64,000 bases of DNA from Streptomyces sp. CB02056. Lineage in GTDB: Bacteria; Actinomycetota; Actinomycetes; Streptomycetales; Streptomycetaceae. Positions 51,470 to 59,917 of this stretch are shown in pieces. Position 1 is the stretch's first letter. Each line of letters begins with the position of its first letter. The notes beneath the pieces were generated by a model that was not told the DNA's origin, searched no databases, and saw only the letters and a list, made by a program, of their open reading frames with translations. The stretch lies in the NCBI RefSeq assembly GCF_001905545.1, contig NZ_LIPD01000007.1, positions 186,001 to 250,000 of the forward strand, written 5' to 3'. The translations under genes were made by a program, and so were the position numbers.

Positions 51470-52882
51470 GTGCCCCTCCGCACCTCGTCCCGCGCCGCCT
51501 CGGCGACCACCGTCGCGCTGACGGCCGGCGCCCTGCTGCTCTCCGCCGTCCCCGCCCACGCGACGGCCACCCCGGCCCAGATAGCCACCTCCAAGAGCAC
51601 CGGCGTCACGTACCTGAAGTCCCTCCAGGCCGCCGACGGCAGCTACGTCACCGGCGGCGGACTCTCCAACGAGTGGGCGTTCAGCGCGCTCGCCGCCGCC
51701 GGAACGGCCGCCGCCGACGTGACCCCCGGCGGGGACAGCAGCAGGAACGCCCGCCTCGTCTACCGCAACCAGCTCGCCGCCCCCGGCTGGCCCGGCACCT
51801 CGCCCGTGGCCACGGACTACGAGCGCGCCGTCCTCAACGCCTACGCGGCCGGCATCGACCCCGCCCGCGTCGGCCCCGGCCGCAACCTCCTCGCCGACCT
51901 CACCGCCTACTGGCAGACCGCCGAACCCGGCTACTACGGCCCGTCCGCCAACTTCAACGGCACCGTCTTCGGCCTGCTCGCCCTCGCCGGCGCCAGGACC
52001 CAGGCCGGCGCCCAGCGCGCCCCGCAGCCGCTGCTCGACGCCTCCGTCACGGCCGTGCGCGCCAACCAGCACAACGACGGCGGCTGGAACTACAGCAAGG
52101 CCGCGGGCGACCCGACGGCACTCGCCCAGGGCAGCGACATCGACATGACGGGTGCCGCCATGGCCTCCCTCTGCACCGCCGGCGTGCCCAACACCGATTC
52201 CGCGGTCGTCGCCGCCAAGAACTGCCTCAAGGGCAAGCTCGCCTCCTCCGGCGCCTTCAACGCCATGTTCGGGGTGAACACCGACTCCAACGGCTGGGTC
52301 GTGTCCGGCCTCAACGCCTGCGGCATCAACCCCCAGGGCACCGACTTCACCAGCGGCACCGGCAAGACCCCGGTCGACTTCCTGATCTCCCAGCAGTTCA
52401 AGCCCGGCGGCGGCTTCAAGTACCTGCCCACCGACACCAGCCCGTCCGCCTACGCCTCCGTCGACGGCCTGCGCGCCGTCGCCGGTGCCGGGTTCACCGC
52501 CACCCCGCCCGCCCCGACCACCGCGGGCGAGCCCGCCTGGGCCGCGACCACCGACTTCACCGCCGGCACCGCCGCCCGGCTCCCGCTGGTCGTCGACGAC
52601 GGCACCGGCGCGCTCAGGGTCTGCGCCGTCACCCTCACCCCGACCGGCACCACCGCGACCCTCGGCGACGTCCTCGACGCGGCCGCCACCGCGACCCCGG
52701 GCGGCTGCGTCACCTCGGTCACCCCGTCCACCGGCGGCGGCACCGTCACCGCGCTCAACGGCACGGCCAACGCCGGCTCCTCCACCTGGAAGCTCAGCCT
52801 GGACGGCGCCACCGCCACCCCGGCCGCCCGGGCCGCGACCGTCCACCTCGGCGACACCGTCTCGCTGCGCTACGGCGGCTGA
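51470..52882 (+). CDS. Secreted alpha-barrel protein with C-terminal transcobalamin-like domain
   Basis: 470 residues from a GTG with AAGGAG eight bases upstream. Signal peptide (about 1-32, cut after AHA). A barrel of prenyltransferase/squalene-cyclase-like repeats (about 35-350) shows LKSLQAADGSYV, NQHNDGGWNY and QQFKPGGGFKY, with Cys pairs (LCTAG, KNCLKG, NACGIN). The last 100 residues (RVCAVTLTPTGTTATL, CVTSV, STWKLSLDG, LGDTVSLRYGG) look like a diverged DUF4430-type beta domain. This alpha-then-beta order is that of intrinsic factor. No anchor is visible, so it should be secreted. The direct upstream compact riboswitch points to corrinoids. Confidence 0.8.
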   Translation: MPLRTSSRAASATTVALTAGALLLSAVPAHATATPAQIATSKSTGVTYLKSLQAADGSYVTGGGLSNEWAFSALAAAGTAAADVTPGGDSSRNARLVYRNQLAAPGWPGTSPVATDYERAVLNAYAAGIDPARVGPGRNLLADLTAYWQTAEPGYYGPSANFNGTVFGLLALAGARTQAGAQRAPQPLLDASVTAVRANQHNDGGWNYSKAAGDPTALAQGSDIDMTGAAMASLCTAGVPNTDSAVVAAKNCLKGKLASSGAFNAMFGVNTDSNGWVVSGLNACGINPQGTDFTSGTGKTPVDFLISQQFKPGGGFKYLPTDTSPSAYASVDGLRAVAGAGFTATPPAPTTAGEPAWAATTDFTAGTAARLPLVVDDGTGALRVCAVTLTPTGTTATLGDVLDAAATATPGGCVTSVTPSTGGGTVTALNGTANAGSSTWKLSLDGATATPAARAATVHLGDTVSLRYGG

Positions 52883-52909
52883 CCGCACGACGCGACGCAG
52901 GACGGGGGC

Positions 52910-52953
52910 ACCGGCGCCCCGGCCCCTTCCGGAGAAGGGGCCGGGGCGCCGGT
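52910..52953. terminator. Bidirectional terminator between convergent surface-protein genes
   Basis: Perfect 20-base arms (52910-52929 and 52934-52953) with a CGGA loop lie between the plus-strand barrel gene and the minus-strand DUF4430 gene. Confidence 0.9.
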
Positions 52954-52965
52954 ACCCCCCGCCTG

Positions 52966-53445
52966 TCAGGGCGCGGTGGTGCCCGGCTGTGCGCCGGCGC
53001 CGAAGGACCAGCCCTCGACGTCGCCGGGGGCCGGGTCGTAGCTGCCCGCGCCCAGGGTGCTGTACGACCAGGGGCCGCCGTGCTGGGCGTGCCAGTACGA
53101 CCAGTAGGCGCTGCCGGTCGGGTTGGTGCAGGTCGTCGGCAGGGCGTTGATGGTGCAGACGAAGCCCGGGTAGCGCGGGTGGAAGGCGTACGAGAATCCG
53201 GCGCCGGTGAGCGCGGCCAGGCCGCTGGCCGGGTCGCCGGGCGCGCAGCCGGTCTGGATGCCGCCGCCGACGGCGGTGAAGTCGACCACGACGGTGACGC
53301 CGGTGGTGCCGCCGCAGGCGGCCGCCCGCGCCTGCGGGGCCTGGACGGCGCAGACGCCGAGCAGTCCGGCGGTGAGGGCCGCCGCGGCGGCGATCGACCC
53401 GAGCGTACGGCGGGCCGGGCGGGCCGGGGTGGGGGTGTCGCTCAT
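52966..53445 (-). CDS. Secreted single-domain DUF4430 protein
   Basis: 159 residues from ATG 53445 with GAGGAG seven bases upstream. The N-terminal signal (about 1-52) has an Ala-rich core ending QARAA. The remaining 105 residues are one DUF4430 domain: CGGTTGVTVVVDF, QTGCAPG, FVCTINALPTTC and the hallmark AYWSYWHAQHGGPWSYSTLG. No anchor is present. It lies 29 bases after the barrel gene in the same direction. The pair together encode the alpha and beta halves found fused in intrinsic factor. Confidence 0.86.
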   Translation of the reverse strand: MSDTPTPARPARRTLGSIAAAAALTAGLLGVCAVQAPQARAAACGGTTGVTVVVDFTAVGGGIQTGCAPGDPASGLAALTGAGFSYAFHPRYPGFVCTINALPTTCTNPTGSAYWSYWHAQHGGPWSYSTLGAGSYDPAPGDVEGWSFGAGAQPGTTAP

Positions 53446-53474
53446 CGGTGAACTCCTCGCGGTGTCAACGTGGT

Positions 53475-54566
53475 TCAGCGCGTGGCCGGGACCGGCGGGC
53501 AGGCCTGGGTCGGGGCGTCGGGGGCGGCCCCGGAGGCGGAGAGCGTGGACAGCGGGGTGCCCGCGAGGCCGAGGACGGCCTGCGCGGTGGCCCGGGCGCC
53601 GGTGCCCGCGTTGAAGCCGGTCGCGTCGTAGGCGACGGCGCCGCGGACCGCCGGGTCGGCGGAGCAGCCCTGCTGGAGCTTCACCAGCCGGCCCCAGGCC
53701 TTGAGGCCGGGGCCGAGGCGTCCGCCGGAGAGCAGCGCCTGGGTGGCCAGGCCGGTGCTGTTGGCGTTGGAGGCGGTCGCCCCGGCGGCCGCGAACCCGC
53801 CGTCGGCGTTCTGGTGGGCGGTGAGCCAGCCCAGGCCCGTGTTCGCCTTGGCGGCACGCCCGGTGGCGGCGAGGGCCTGGACGGCGAGCGCGGTGGCGTC
53901 GGCGTCGCTGGTGCAGGCGGCCTGGCCGAAGGAGAGCGGGAAGCCGCCGTCCGCGCACTGGCTGTTCGCCAGGAAGTCCACGGCCGCCGCCGGGGCGCCA
54001 CCGGGCGTGCGGTGCAGGGCGATCACGGCGAGGGACTGGCCGAAGGCGTTGCTGTAGTCGCCCCACTGGGAGCGGTCGGAGAACCGGCCCTCGGCGGTCT
54101 GCAGCGACCGCAGGCGGGCCGGCAGGTCGACGCCGCCGAAGGCCGTCGGGTCCCCGCCGCGGACCTCGACGGCGAGCAGCAGCTTGGCGGTCGCGCCCGC
54201 GTAGGCCTCGGTGGTGCCGTCGCCGAGGTAGCCGCCGATGATCTCGGGCTTCGCCAGCCAGGCGGTGGCCTTCGCGGCGGCCTCGTCGGAGCCGCGCGAG
54301 GCGGCGAAGGCCAGTACGGCGTCGATGGTGAGGCCCTGGTCGGGGTAGGCGGTCCCGTTGAAGACGGACTCGAAGTGGTCGCCGTCGACGAGCTGGCGGG
54401 CCAGCCAGCCGCCCGCGGCGGCGTCGGGGCGGACCGTCGGGGACGAGGTCGCGGCGGCGGGCGCGTTCTCGGGCGCGGCGTGGGCGGCGGTGGCCGCCGG
54501 GAGCGCGGTGGCGAGCGCCACGGCGGGTATCGCGAGCAGACCGAGGGCGCGGCGGAGCGTGGGCAT
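53475..54566 (-). CDS. Secreted alpha-barrel (prenyltransferase-like) protein
   Basis: 363 residues from an ATG preceded by GGAAAGG. Signal peptide (about 1-30, cut near AHA). The mature part is a helical barrel with recurring repeats such as SQCADGGFPLSF, HQNADGGFAAAG and LQTAEGRF and the GDHFESVFNGTAYPDQGLTIDAVL opening, shared with the big surface protein (GDHMENW... PRTALTAIAL). Enzymatic Asp motifs of true squalene cyclases are not apparent, so binding rather than catalysis is likely. A compact riboswitch lies upstream and a DUF4430 gene directly downstream. Confidence 0.86.
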   Translation of the reverse strand: MPTLRRALGLLAIPAVALATALPAATAAHAAPENAPAAATSSPTVRPDAAAGGWLARQLVDGDHFESVFNGTAYPDQGLTIDAVLAFAASRGSDEAAAKATAWLAKPEIIGGYLGDGTTEAYAGATAKLLLAVEVRGGDPTAFGGVDLPARLRSLQTAEGRFSDRSQWGDYSNAFGQSLAVIALHRTPGGAPAAAVDFLANSQCADGGFPLSFGQAACTSDADATALAVQALAATGRAAKANTGLGWLTAHQNADGGFAAAGATASNANSTGLATQALLSGGRLGPGLKAWGRLVKLQQGCSADPAVRGAVAYDATGFNAGTGARATAQAVLGLAGTPLSTLSASGAAPDAPTQACPPVPATR

Positions 54567-54677
54567 GGTGGCCTTTCCGGGCCCGTGCGCAGGGGCCCGG
54601 AGGACGGCGGCGACAGCCGGGGCGGCCCTCGGGGCTCCGGCCCGCGGACCACGACGGGAGGAGGGACGACACGCCTC

Positions 54678-54770
54678 CGCCGACGGGTACTCGGGCTCGC
54701 CGCCGACCAGGAGCCGGCGGCCTACCGTTGCGGGCCAGCGCCGGATTCGAACCGGACTTCCCCCAGCGGC
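54678..54770 (-). promoter_or_regulatory. Compact cobalamin-riboswitch-like RNA upstream of the barrel-DUF4430 pair
   Basis: Minus strand: GCTGGGGGAAGTCCGGTTCG, AATCCGGCGCTGGCCCGCAA, a short hairpin (CCGCCGG/TCGGCGG) and GAGCCCGAGTACCCGTC. The layout matches the two RNAs near 51.1-51.3 kb. It is about 115 bases before the barrel gene ATG. Between it and cobF (54771-54922) I see nothing else apart from the presumed cobF promoter. Confidence 0.82.
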
Positions 54771-54922
54771 GGAGTCACAACATGACGGCCCATCATGGCG
54801 ATACGGAAAAGATCCGGTCAAGGGTTCGAACGTGACATCACGGTGGCCGCCGCCCGACATCGCGACGCGCCCCTCCCGGCCGCCGACGCGACCAGGGCGT
54901 CCCGGACGGCAGAATGCCTCCC

Positions 54923-55681
54923 ATGCGGCACATCTTCGTCATCGGCATCGGCGCGGGCGACCCCGACCACCTCACCCTGCAGGCGGTCAAGGCGCTCGCC
55001 CGCACGGACGTCTTCTTCATCCTCGACAAGAACGAGGACCGGCAGGACCTGATCCGGCTGCGCCGCCGGATGCTGGCCGAGCACGGCCGGCCCGGCCACC
55101 GGGTGGTCGAGGTACCGGACGCGGAGCGGGACCGGACCACCCCCGCGTACGCGGCCGCCGTGGACGACTGGCGCGTCCGCCGGGCCGACCTGGTCGAGCA
55201 GTTGCTCTCCGAGCACCTCGGCGAGGGCGAGACGGGCGCGTTCCTGGTCTGGGGGGATACGAGCCTCTACGACAGCGTCATCGCCGTGATGGACGACGTC
55301 CTGACCCGCGGCGCCGTCGGCTGCGACTACGAGGTGGTCCCGGGCATCAGCAGCGTCTCCGCGCTCGCCGCCCGCCACCGCACCACGCTGACCCGGGTCG
55401 GCCGCCCGGTGCAGATCACCACCGGCCGCCGGCTGGCCGAGGGCTTCCCCGAGGGCGTGGACGACGTCGTGGTGATGCTCGACGGCCGCGCCGCCTTCAC
55501 CGGGATCGACCCGGACGGGCTGGAGATCCGCTACGGCGCGTACCTCGGCACCCCCGACGAGATCCTCGTCGCCGGGCCGCTGGCCGAAGCCGCCCCGCGG
55601 ATCAGCGAGTTGCGCGAGTCGGCCCGCGAGCGCAAGGGCTGGATCATGGACACCTACCTGCTGCGGCGCTCCGGGAGCTGA
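54923..55681 (+). CDS. cobF: Precorrin-6A synthase (deacetylating)
   Basis: 252 residues from ATG 54923; ATG 54914 adds only three residues, and neither has a clear ribosome-binding site. The tetrapyrrole methylase fold is evident from IFVIGIGAGDPDHLTLQAVKAL, LVWGDTSLYDS and VVPGISSVSALAARH. The length and the D-T-S-L-Y-D segment suit CobF, which methylates C1 of precorrin-5 and removes acetate in aerobic cobalamin synthesis. It stands apart from other corrin genes but next to the B12-capture genes. No riboswitch of its own is visible. Confidence 0.88.
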   Translation: MRHIFVIGIGAGDPDHLTLQAVKALARTDVFFILDKNEDRQDLIRLRRRMLAEHGRPGHRVVEVPDAERDRTTPAYAAAVDDWRVRRADLVEQLLSEHLGEGETGAFLVWGDTSLYDSVIAVMDDVLTRGAVGCDYEVVPGISSVSALAARHRTTLTRVGRPVQITTGRRLAEGFPEGVDDVVVMLDGRAAFTGIDPDGLEIRYGAYLGTPDEILVAGPLAEAAPRISELRESARERKGWIMDTYLLRRSGS

Positions 55682-55838
55682 CCGGCGGGCGCCGCCCCGG
55701 TTCGACCCCCGGCCGACACTCGGACACCGGCCTCGCGCCCGGCCGTCACTCCACCCGGCCGGTGCGCTCCCGGACCGGTGCCGGTGCGCTGTCGGCCAAT
55801 TCCGGCACCGGGCTGCTGCCTAACGTTCCGTCATGAGA

Positions 55839-55874
55839 TCGAGCAGGACGGCCTTTTGGGCTCGTCCTGCTCGA
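55839..55874. terminator. Hairpin between cobF and the amidohydrolase
   Basis: Perfect 12-base arms (55839-55850 and 55863-55874) flank a loop containing TTTT. It lies 158 bases after cobF and 62 before the next gene. It probably ends the cobF transcript. Confidence 0.65.
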
Positions 55875-55935
55875 CCGCGCCGCGCCGCCGCCCGCTCCGG
55901 GCGGCGGCCCGAACCCATGACTGGAGGCCGTCGAG

Positions 55936-57828
55936 GTGCCTGCAATGCCGGTCGGCGGGCTGGTCCCCCGCACGGAGAACGTCACCGAACACGCCGCCGA
56001 CGTCGTCGTCCGCAACGCCCGGATCCACACCGGGGACGCCCGCCGCCCGCAGGCCGGCGCCCTCGCCATCCGGGACGGCCTGATCACGGCCGTCGGGGAC
56101 GACGCGGACGTCGCCCCGGCCGTCGGCCCGTCCACGGTGGTGGTCGACGCGCTCGGCCGCCGCGTCGTGCCCGGCCTCAACGACGCGCACCTGCACGTGA
56201 TCCGCGGTGGCCTCAACTACGTCCTGGAGCTGCGCTGGGACGGCGTGCGGTCGCTGCGCCAGGGTCTGGCGATGCTGCGGGAGCAGGCCGCCCGGACGCC
56301 CCGGGGGCAGTGGGTGCGGGTGGTCGGCGGCTGGTCGGCGGAGCAGTTCGCCGAGCGGCGGCTGCCGACCCCCGCCGAGCTGAACGAGGCGGCGCCGGAC
56401 ACCCCGGTGTTCGTCCTCCACCTCTACCAGTCGGCGGTCCTCAACCGCGCCGCGCTGCGCGCCGTCGGCTACACCCGCGACACCCCGGACCCGAAGGGCG
56501 GCCAGATCGTCCGGGGCCGCGGCGGCGAGCCCAACGGCATGCTGCTGGCCGCCCCGAGCGCCCTGGTCCTCTACTCCACGCTCGCCAAGGCCCCGACGCT
56601 GGAGGGCGAGGAGCGCAGGACGTCCACCCGGCACTTCCTGCGCGAGCTGAACCGCTTCGGGCTGACCTCCGCGATCGACGCCGCCGGCGGGTTCCAGAGC
56701 TTCCCGGAGAACTACGCCACGGTGACCGAACTCGCCCGCGAGGGGCTGCTCTCGCTCCGCATCGCCTACCACCTGTTCCCGCAGACCCCCGGCCAGGAGC
56801 TGGACGACCTCACCCGCTGGGTCGAGACGGTCCGGCCCGGGGACGGCGACGAGTGGCTGCGGCTGAACGGCGCCGGCGAGAACCTCACCTGGGCCGCCGC
56901 CGACTTCGAGAACTTCGCCGAGCCGCGCCCCGAACTGAACGCCTACGAAGGGGAGTTCGCCAAGGCCGTGCGCCTGCTCACCGAGCACGGCTGGGGCTTC
57001 CGGCTGCACGCGACGTACGACGAGACGATCCGGCGCGACCTCGCGGTGTTCGAGGGGCTCGCCGCCGAGGGGCTCTTCCCCGCCGGGAACCGGTGGCTCT
57101 TCGACCACGCCGAGACCGCCTCCCCGGACAGCCTGGACCGGATCGCGGCGCTCGGCGGCTCGCTCTCCATCCAGAACCGGCTGTCCTTCCAGGGCGAGGT
57201 GTTCACCCGCCGGTACGGCGCCGCTGCCGCCGCCGAGGCGCCGCCGGTCCGCGCCATGCTGGCGCGCGGACTGACCGTGGCCGCCGGCACGGACGCCACC
57301 CGGGTGTCCTCCTACAACCCCTGGGTCGCCCTGCACTGGCTGGTCTCCGGCCGCACGGTCGGCGGCCTGGCGATCCGGCCCCCGGAGAACCGGGTCGACC
57401 GGGCGACCGCGCTCGCGATGTACACCACGGCCGGCGCCGCCCTCACCGGCGAGCAGGACGTCAAGGGCGTGCTGCGGACGGGCAGTTACGGGGACCTGGC
57501 GGTGCTGTCCGAGGACTACTTCACGGTGCCGGAGCCGGAGATCCCGTCCATCGAGTCCGTGCTGACCGTCGTCGGCGGCCGGATCGTCCACGCCGCGGCC
57601 GAGTACGAGGGCATGGACGAGGAGCTGCCGCCGGTCAGCCCCGGCTGGAGCCCGGTCGCCCGCTTCGGCGGCTACCAGGCCGCCCGCCCCGCCCCCGGCG
57701 CGGGCGCCCGCCAGGCGGAGCTGCTCGGCGAGGCCGTCGCCGAGTCCGGGCTGCACCACCGCTGGCGGGTCGCGCGCGGCCTGGCCGCCGAGCAGGGCGC
57801 GCCGTTCGACCCCTGCTTCCTCCTCTGA
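55936..57828 (+). CDS. YtcJ-type amidohydrolase (amidohydrolase family 3)
   Basis: 630 residues from a GTG with GGAGG eight bases upstream. Family motifs: VVVRNARIHTGD at the start of the beta-sandwich, VVPGLNDAHLHV (metal His pair), a central lysine-free barrel, FRLHATYDET, FDHAETASPDS and AAGTDATRVSSYNPW with the late catalytic Asp. The family removes amide or related groups from small molecules. No substrate is suggested. It precedes an isochorismatase-family hydrolase by 71 bases, and the two may act on the same compound. Confidence 0.88.
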   Translation: MPAMPVGGLVPRTENVTEHAADVVVRNARIHTGDARRPQAGALAIRDGLITAVGDDADVAPAVGPSTVVVDALGRRVVPGLNDAHLHVIRGGLNYVLELRWDGVRSLRQGLAMLREQAARTPRGQWVRVVGGWSAEQFAERRLPTPAELNEAAPDTPVFVLHLYQSAVLNRAALRAVGYTRDTPDPKGGQIVRGRGGEPNGMLLAAPSALVLYSTLAKAPTLEGEERRTSTRHFLRELNRFGLTSAIDAAGGFQSFPENYATVTELAREGLLSLRIAYHLFPQTPGQELDDLTRWVETVRPGDGDEWLRLNGAGENLTWAAADFENFAEPRPELNAYEGEFAKAVRLLTEHGWGFRLHATYDETIRRDLAVFEGLAAEGLFPAGNRWLFDHAETASPDSLDRIAALGGSLSIQNRLSFQGEVFTRRYGAAAAAEAPPVRAMLARGLTVAAGTDATRVSSYNPWVALHWLVSGRTVGGLAIRPPENRVDRATALAMYTTAGAALTGEQDVKGVLRTGSYGDLAVLSEDYFTVPEPEIPSIESVLTVVGGRIVHAAAEYEGMDEELPPVSPGWSPVARFGGYQAARPAPGAGARQAELLGEAVAESGLHHRWRVARGLAAEQGAPFDPCFLL

Positions 57829-57899
57829 TCCACCTGCCCCGCCTTCACGCGGACCACCGCGCGAAGGACCTGTCCCACCGCACCGAAGGGAACCCCGTC

Positions 57900-58562
57900 A
57901 TGGTCGACCTCACCCAGGTCAGCGCCACCCCCAGCCCCGACCTGCTCACCCCCGACAACGCCGTGGTGCTGTTCGTGGACCACCAGCCGCAGATGTTCTT
58001 CGGCACCGGCAGCGGCGACCGCACCGCGATCGTCAACGCCACCGTCGGCCTCGCCAAGGCCGCCCGGGCCTTCGACGTGCCGACCGTCCTGACCACCGTC
58101 GCCGCCGAGTCCTTCTCCGGCCCGCTGCTGCCGCAGCTGGCGGCGGTCTTCCCCAAGGCCGAGGTCCTCGACCGCACCTCGATGAACGCCTGGGAGGACG
58201 AGGCGGTCGTCGAGGCGGTCAAGGCCACCGGCCGCGGCAAGGTCGTGATAGCCGGGCTGTGGACCGAGGTCTGCCTGGTCCTGCCGGTGCTGTCCATGAT
58301 CGACCAGGGCTACGAGGTCTACGTCGTCACCGACGCCTCCGGCGGCGTCTCCCCGCAGGCCCACGAGCACGCCGTCCAGCGGATGACCCAGGCCGGTGCG
58401 GTGCCCGTCACCTGGGTGCAGGTCCTGCTCGAACTCCAGCGTGACTGGGCCCGGACGGAGACGTACGGCGTGGTCACGGACATCGTCAAGGAGCACGGCG
58501 GCGCGTACGGCCTCGGGATCGTCTACGCCCAGGCCTTCCTCGGCGAGCACGCCGCGGGCTGA
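57900..58562 (+). CDS. Isochorismatase-family cysteine hydrolase
   Basis: 220 residues. AVVLFVDHQPQMFFG carries the catalytic Asp, the central Lys lies near GRGKVVIAGLWTEVCLVLP with the nucleophile Cys in the TEVCL motif. This is the YcaC-like branch, which hydrolyses amides or acts on unknown substrates, rather than true isochorismatase. It sits between the amidohydrolase and a DoxX gene on the same strand. GAAGGGAA precedes the ATG. Confidence 0.92.
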   Translation: MVDLTQVSATPSPDLLTPDNAVVLFVDHQPQMFFGTGSGDRTAIVNATVGLAKAARAFDVPTVLTTVAAESFSGPLLPQLAAVFPKAEVLDRTSMNAWEDEAVVEAVKATGRGKVVIAGLWTEVCLVLPVLSMIDQGYEVYVVTDASGGVSPQAHEHAVQRMTQAGAVPVTWVQVLLELQRDWARTETYGVVTDIVKEHGGAYGLGIVYAQAFLGEHAAG

Positions 58563-58619
58563 GCCGGCACCGCACGAGAAGCACAGGAACCAGGGACCAG
58601 GGACCAGGAACAGGACACG

Positions 58620-59144
58620 ATGGATACCGGACTGCTGATCCTCCGCGTGGTGGTGGGCCTGCTCATCGCCGGGCACGGAGTACAGAAGGTGAGCCACCGC
58701 CTCGGGGGCCACGGCCTCGCCGGCGGGACGGCGGAGTTCCACCACGACGGCTTCCGCGGCGGGACGCCCACCGCGCTCGCCGCGGGCGCCGGGCAGATCG
58801 GTTCGGGCCTGTTCCTGGCCCTGGGCGCGCTCACCCCGCCCGCGGCCATGGTCGCCATGGGGGTGATGACGGTCGCGATCACCGTCAAACTGCCGCACGG
58901 GCTCTGGGTGCAGGACGACGGCTACGAGTACCCGCTGGTCCTGGTCGTCGTCACCGGGGCGCTCGCCCTCACCGGCCCGGGCCGGTGGTCCGTCGACCAC
59001 GCCGTCGGCCTGACCGCCTGGCCGCTCTGGATCTCCGTCGCGGCCGTCGTGCTCGGCCCCACCAGCGGACTGCTCACCCGGGCCGTCCTGCACCGCCCGG
59101 CCACGCCCGAAGGAGCCACCGCCCTTGCGCGCCCTGCTGACTGA
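58620..59144 (+). CDS. DoxX-family membrane protein
   Basis: 174 residues with four hydrophobic segments. The DoxX pattern is visible in LLILRVVVGLLIAGHGVQKV, GGTPTALAAGAGQIGSGLFLALG and KLPHGLWVQDDGYEYPLVLV. The function of DoxX proteins is poorly defined; some associate with redox or detoxification enzymes. It overlaps the next gene by 20 bases, so the pair is probably co-translated. A short CCAGGGA tandem repeat lies just before the start. Confidence 0.9.
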   Translation: MDTGLLILRVVVGLLIAGHGVQKVSHRLGGHGLAGGTAEFHHDGFRGGTPTALAAGAGQIGSGLFLALGALTPPAAMVAMGVMTVAITVKLPHGLWVQDDGYEYPLVLVVVTGALALTGPGRWSVDHAVGLTAWPLWISVAAVVLGPTSGLLTRAVLHRPATPEGATALARPAD

Positions 59145-59862
59145 CGCCCTGCGGACGCTCGCCCCGCCGCGCACCGACCGGCACGGACCGCTGCCGCCGC
59201 TGATGCTGCTGCTGACGGTGGCCACCGGCGTGGTCGACGCGGTGAGCTACCTCGGCCTCGGGCACGTCTTCGTGGCGAACATGACCGGCAACGTGGTCTT
59301 CCTCGGGTTCGCCCTCGCGGGCGCCTCCGGTCTGTCGGCCACCGCCTCGCTGGTCTCGCTCGCGGCCTTCCTGACCGGCGCGCTCGCCGGCGGACGGCTC
59401 ACCGGCCGGTCCGCCGACCACCGCGGGCGCCTGCTGGCTCTGACGGCCGTCGTCCAGACCGCCCTGACCGCCGGCGCCGCCGTCACCGCCGCGCTCGCGG
59501 ACGGCGCCGGCGCCCGCTACGCCCTGATCGTCCTGCTGGGCCTGGGCATGGGCCTGCAGAACGCGGTGGCCCGGCGGCTCGCCGTACCCGACCTGACCAC
59601 CACCGTCCTCACCCTCACCCTGACCGGCCTCGCCTCCGACTCGGCCCCGGCCGGGGGCACCGCGCCGCGGCCGGGGCGCCGGATCCTCTCCGCCCTGGCG
59701 ATGCTGCTCGGCGGCCTCGCGGGCGCGGTACTGGTCCTGCACGGGCGGACCGCCACGGCCCTGGCCCTGGCCGCCCTGCTGCTCCTGGGCACGGCGCTGG
59801 CCGCCCACCGGCTCTCGGCGGCCCACGGGCCCGACGCGCCCTGGGCCGCGCCGACGGCCTGA
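59125..59862 (+). CDS. DUF1275 (YoaK-type) membrane protein
   Basis: 245 residues from a TTG with GAAGGAG nine bases upstream. Six or more hydrophobic helices are visible. The DUF1275 signature is in GVVDAVSYLGLGHVFVANMTGNVVFLG, here quoted in part as FVANMTGNVVFLG, and GLGMGLQNAVARRL with a later TLTLTGLASD. The role is unknown; members are predicted transporters. It is coupled to the DoxX gene. Confidence 0.9.
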   Translation: MRALLTDALRTLAPPRTDRHGPLPPLMLLLTVATGVVDAVSYLGLGHVFVANMTGNVVFLGFALAGASGLSATASLVSLAAFLTGALAGGRLTGRSADHRGRLLALTAVVQTALTAGAAVTAALADGAGARYALIVLLGLGMGLQNAVARRLAVPDLTTTVLTLTLTGLASDSAPAGGTAPRPGRRILSALAMLLGGLAGAVLVLHGRTATALALAALLLLGTALAAHRLSAAHGPDAPWAAPTA

Positions 59863-59917
59863 CCACCGCACCGACACTCCGAGCACCCGCACCGACCACG
59901 ACCGGGAGGTCACCCCC

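Noticed and set aside
54735..54757. tRNA-like T arm on the minus strand (GGTTCGAATCC)
   Set aside because: No acceptor, D or anticodon arms fit around it. The hairpin is the CCGG/CCGG helix of the compact cobalamin riboswitch.
58586..58616. CCAGGGA tandem repeat before the DoxX gene
   Set aside because: Only about three copies are present, and no symmetry or known operator resemblance is visible.
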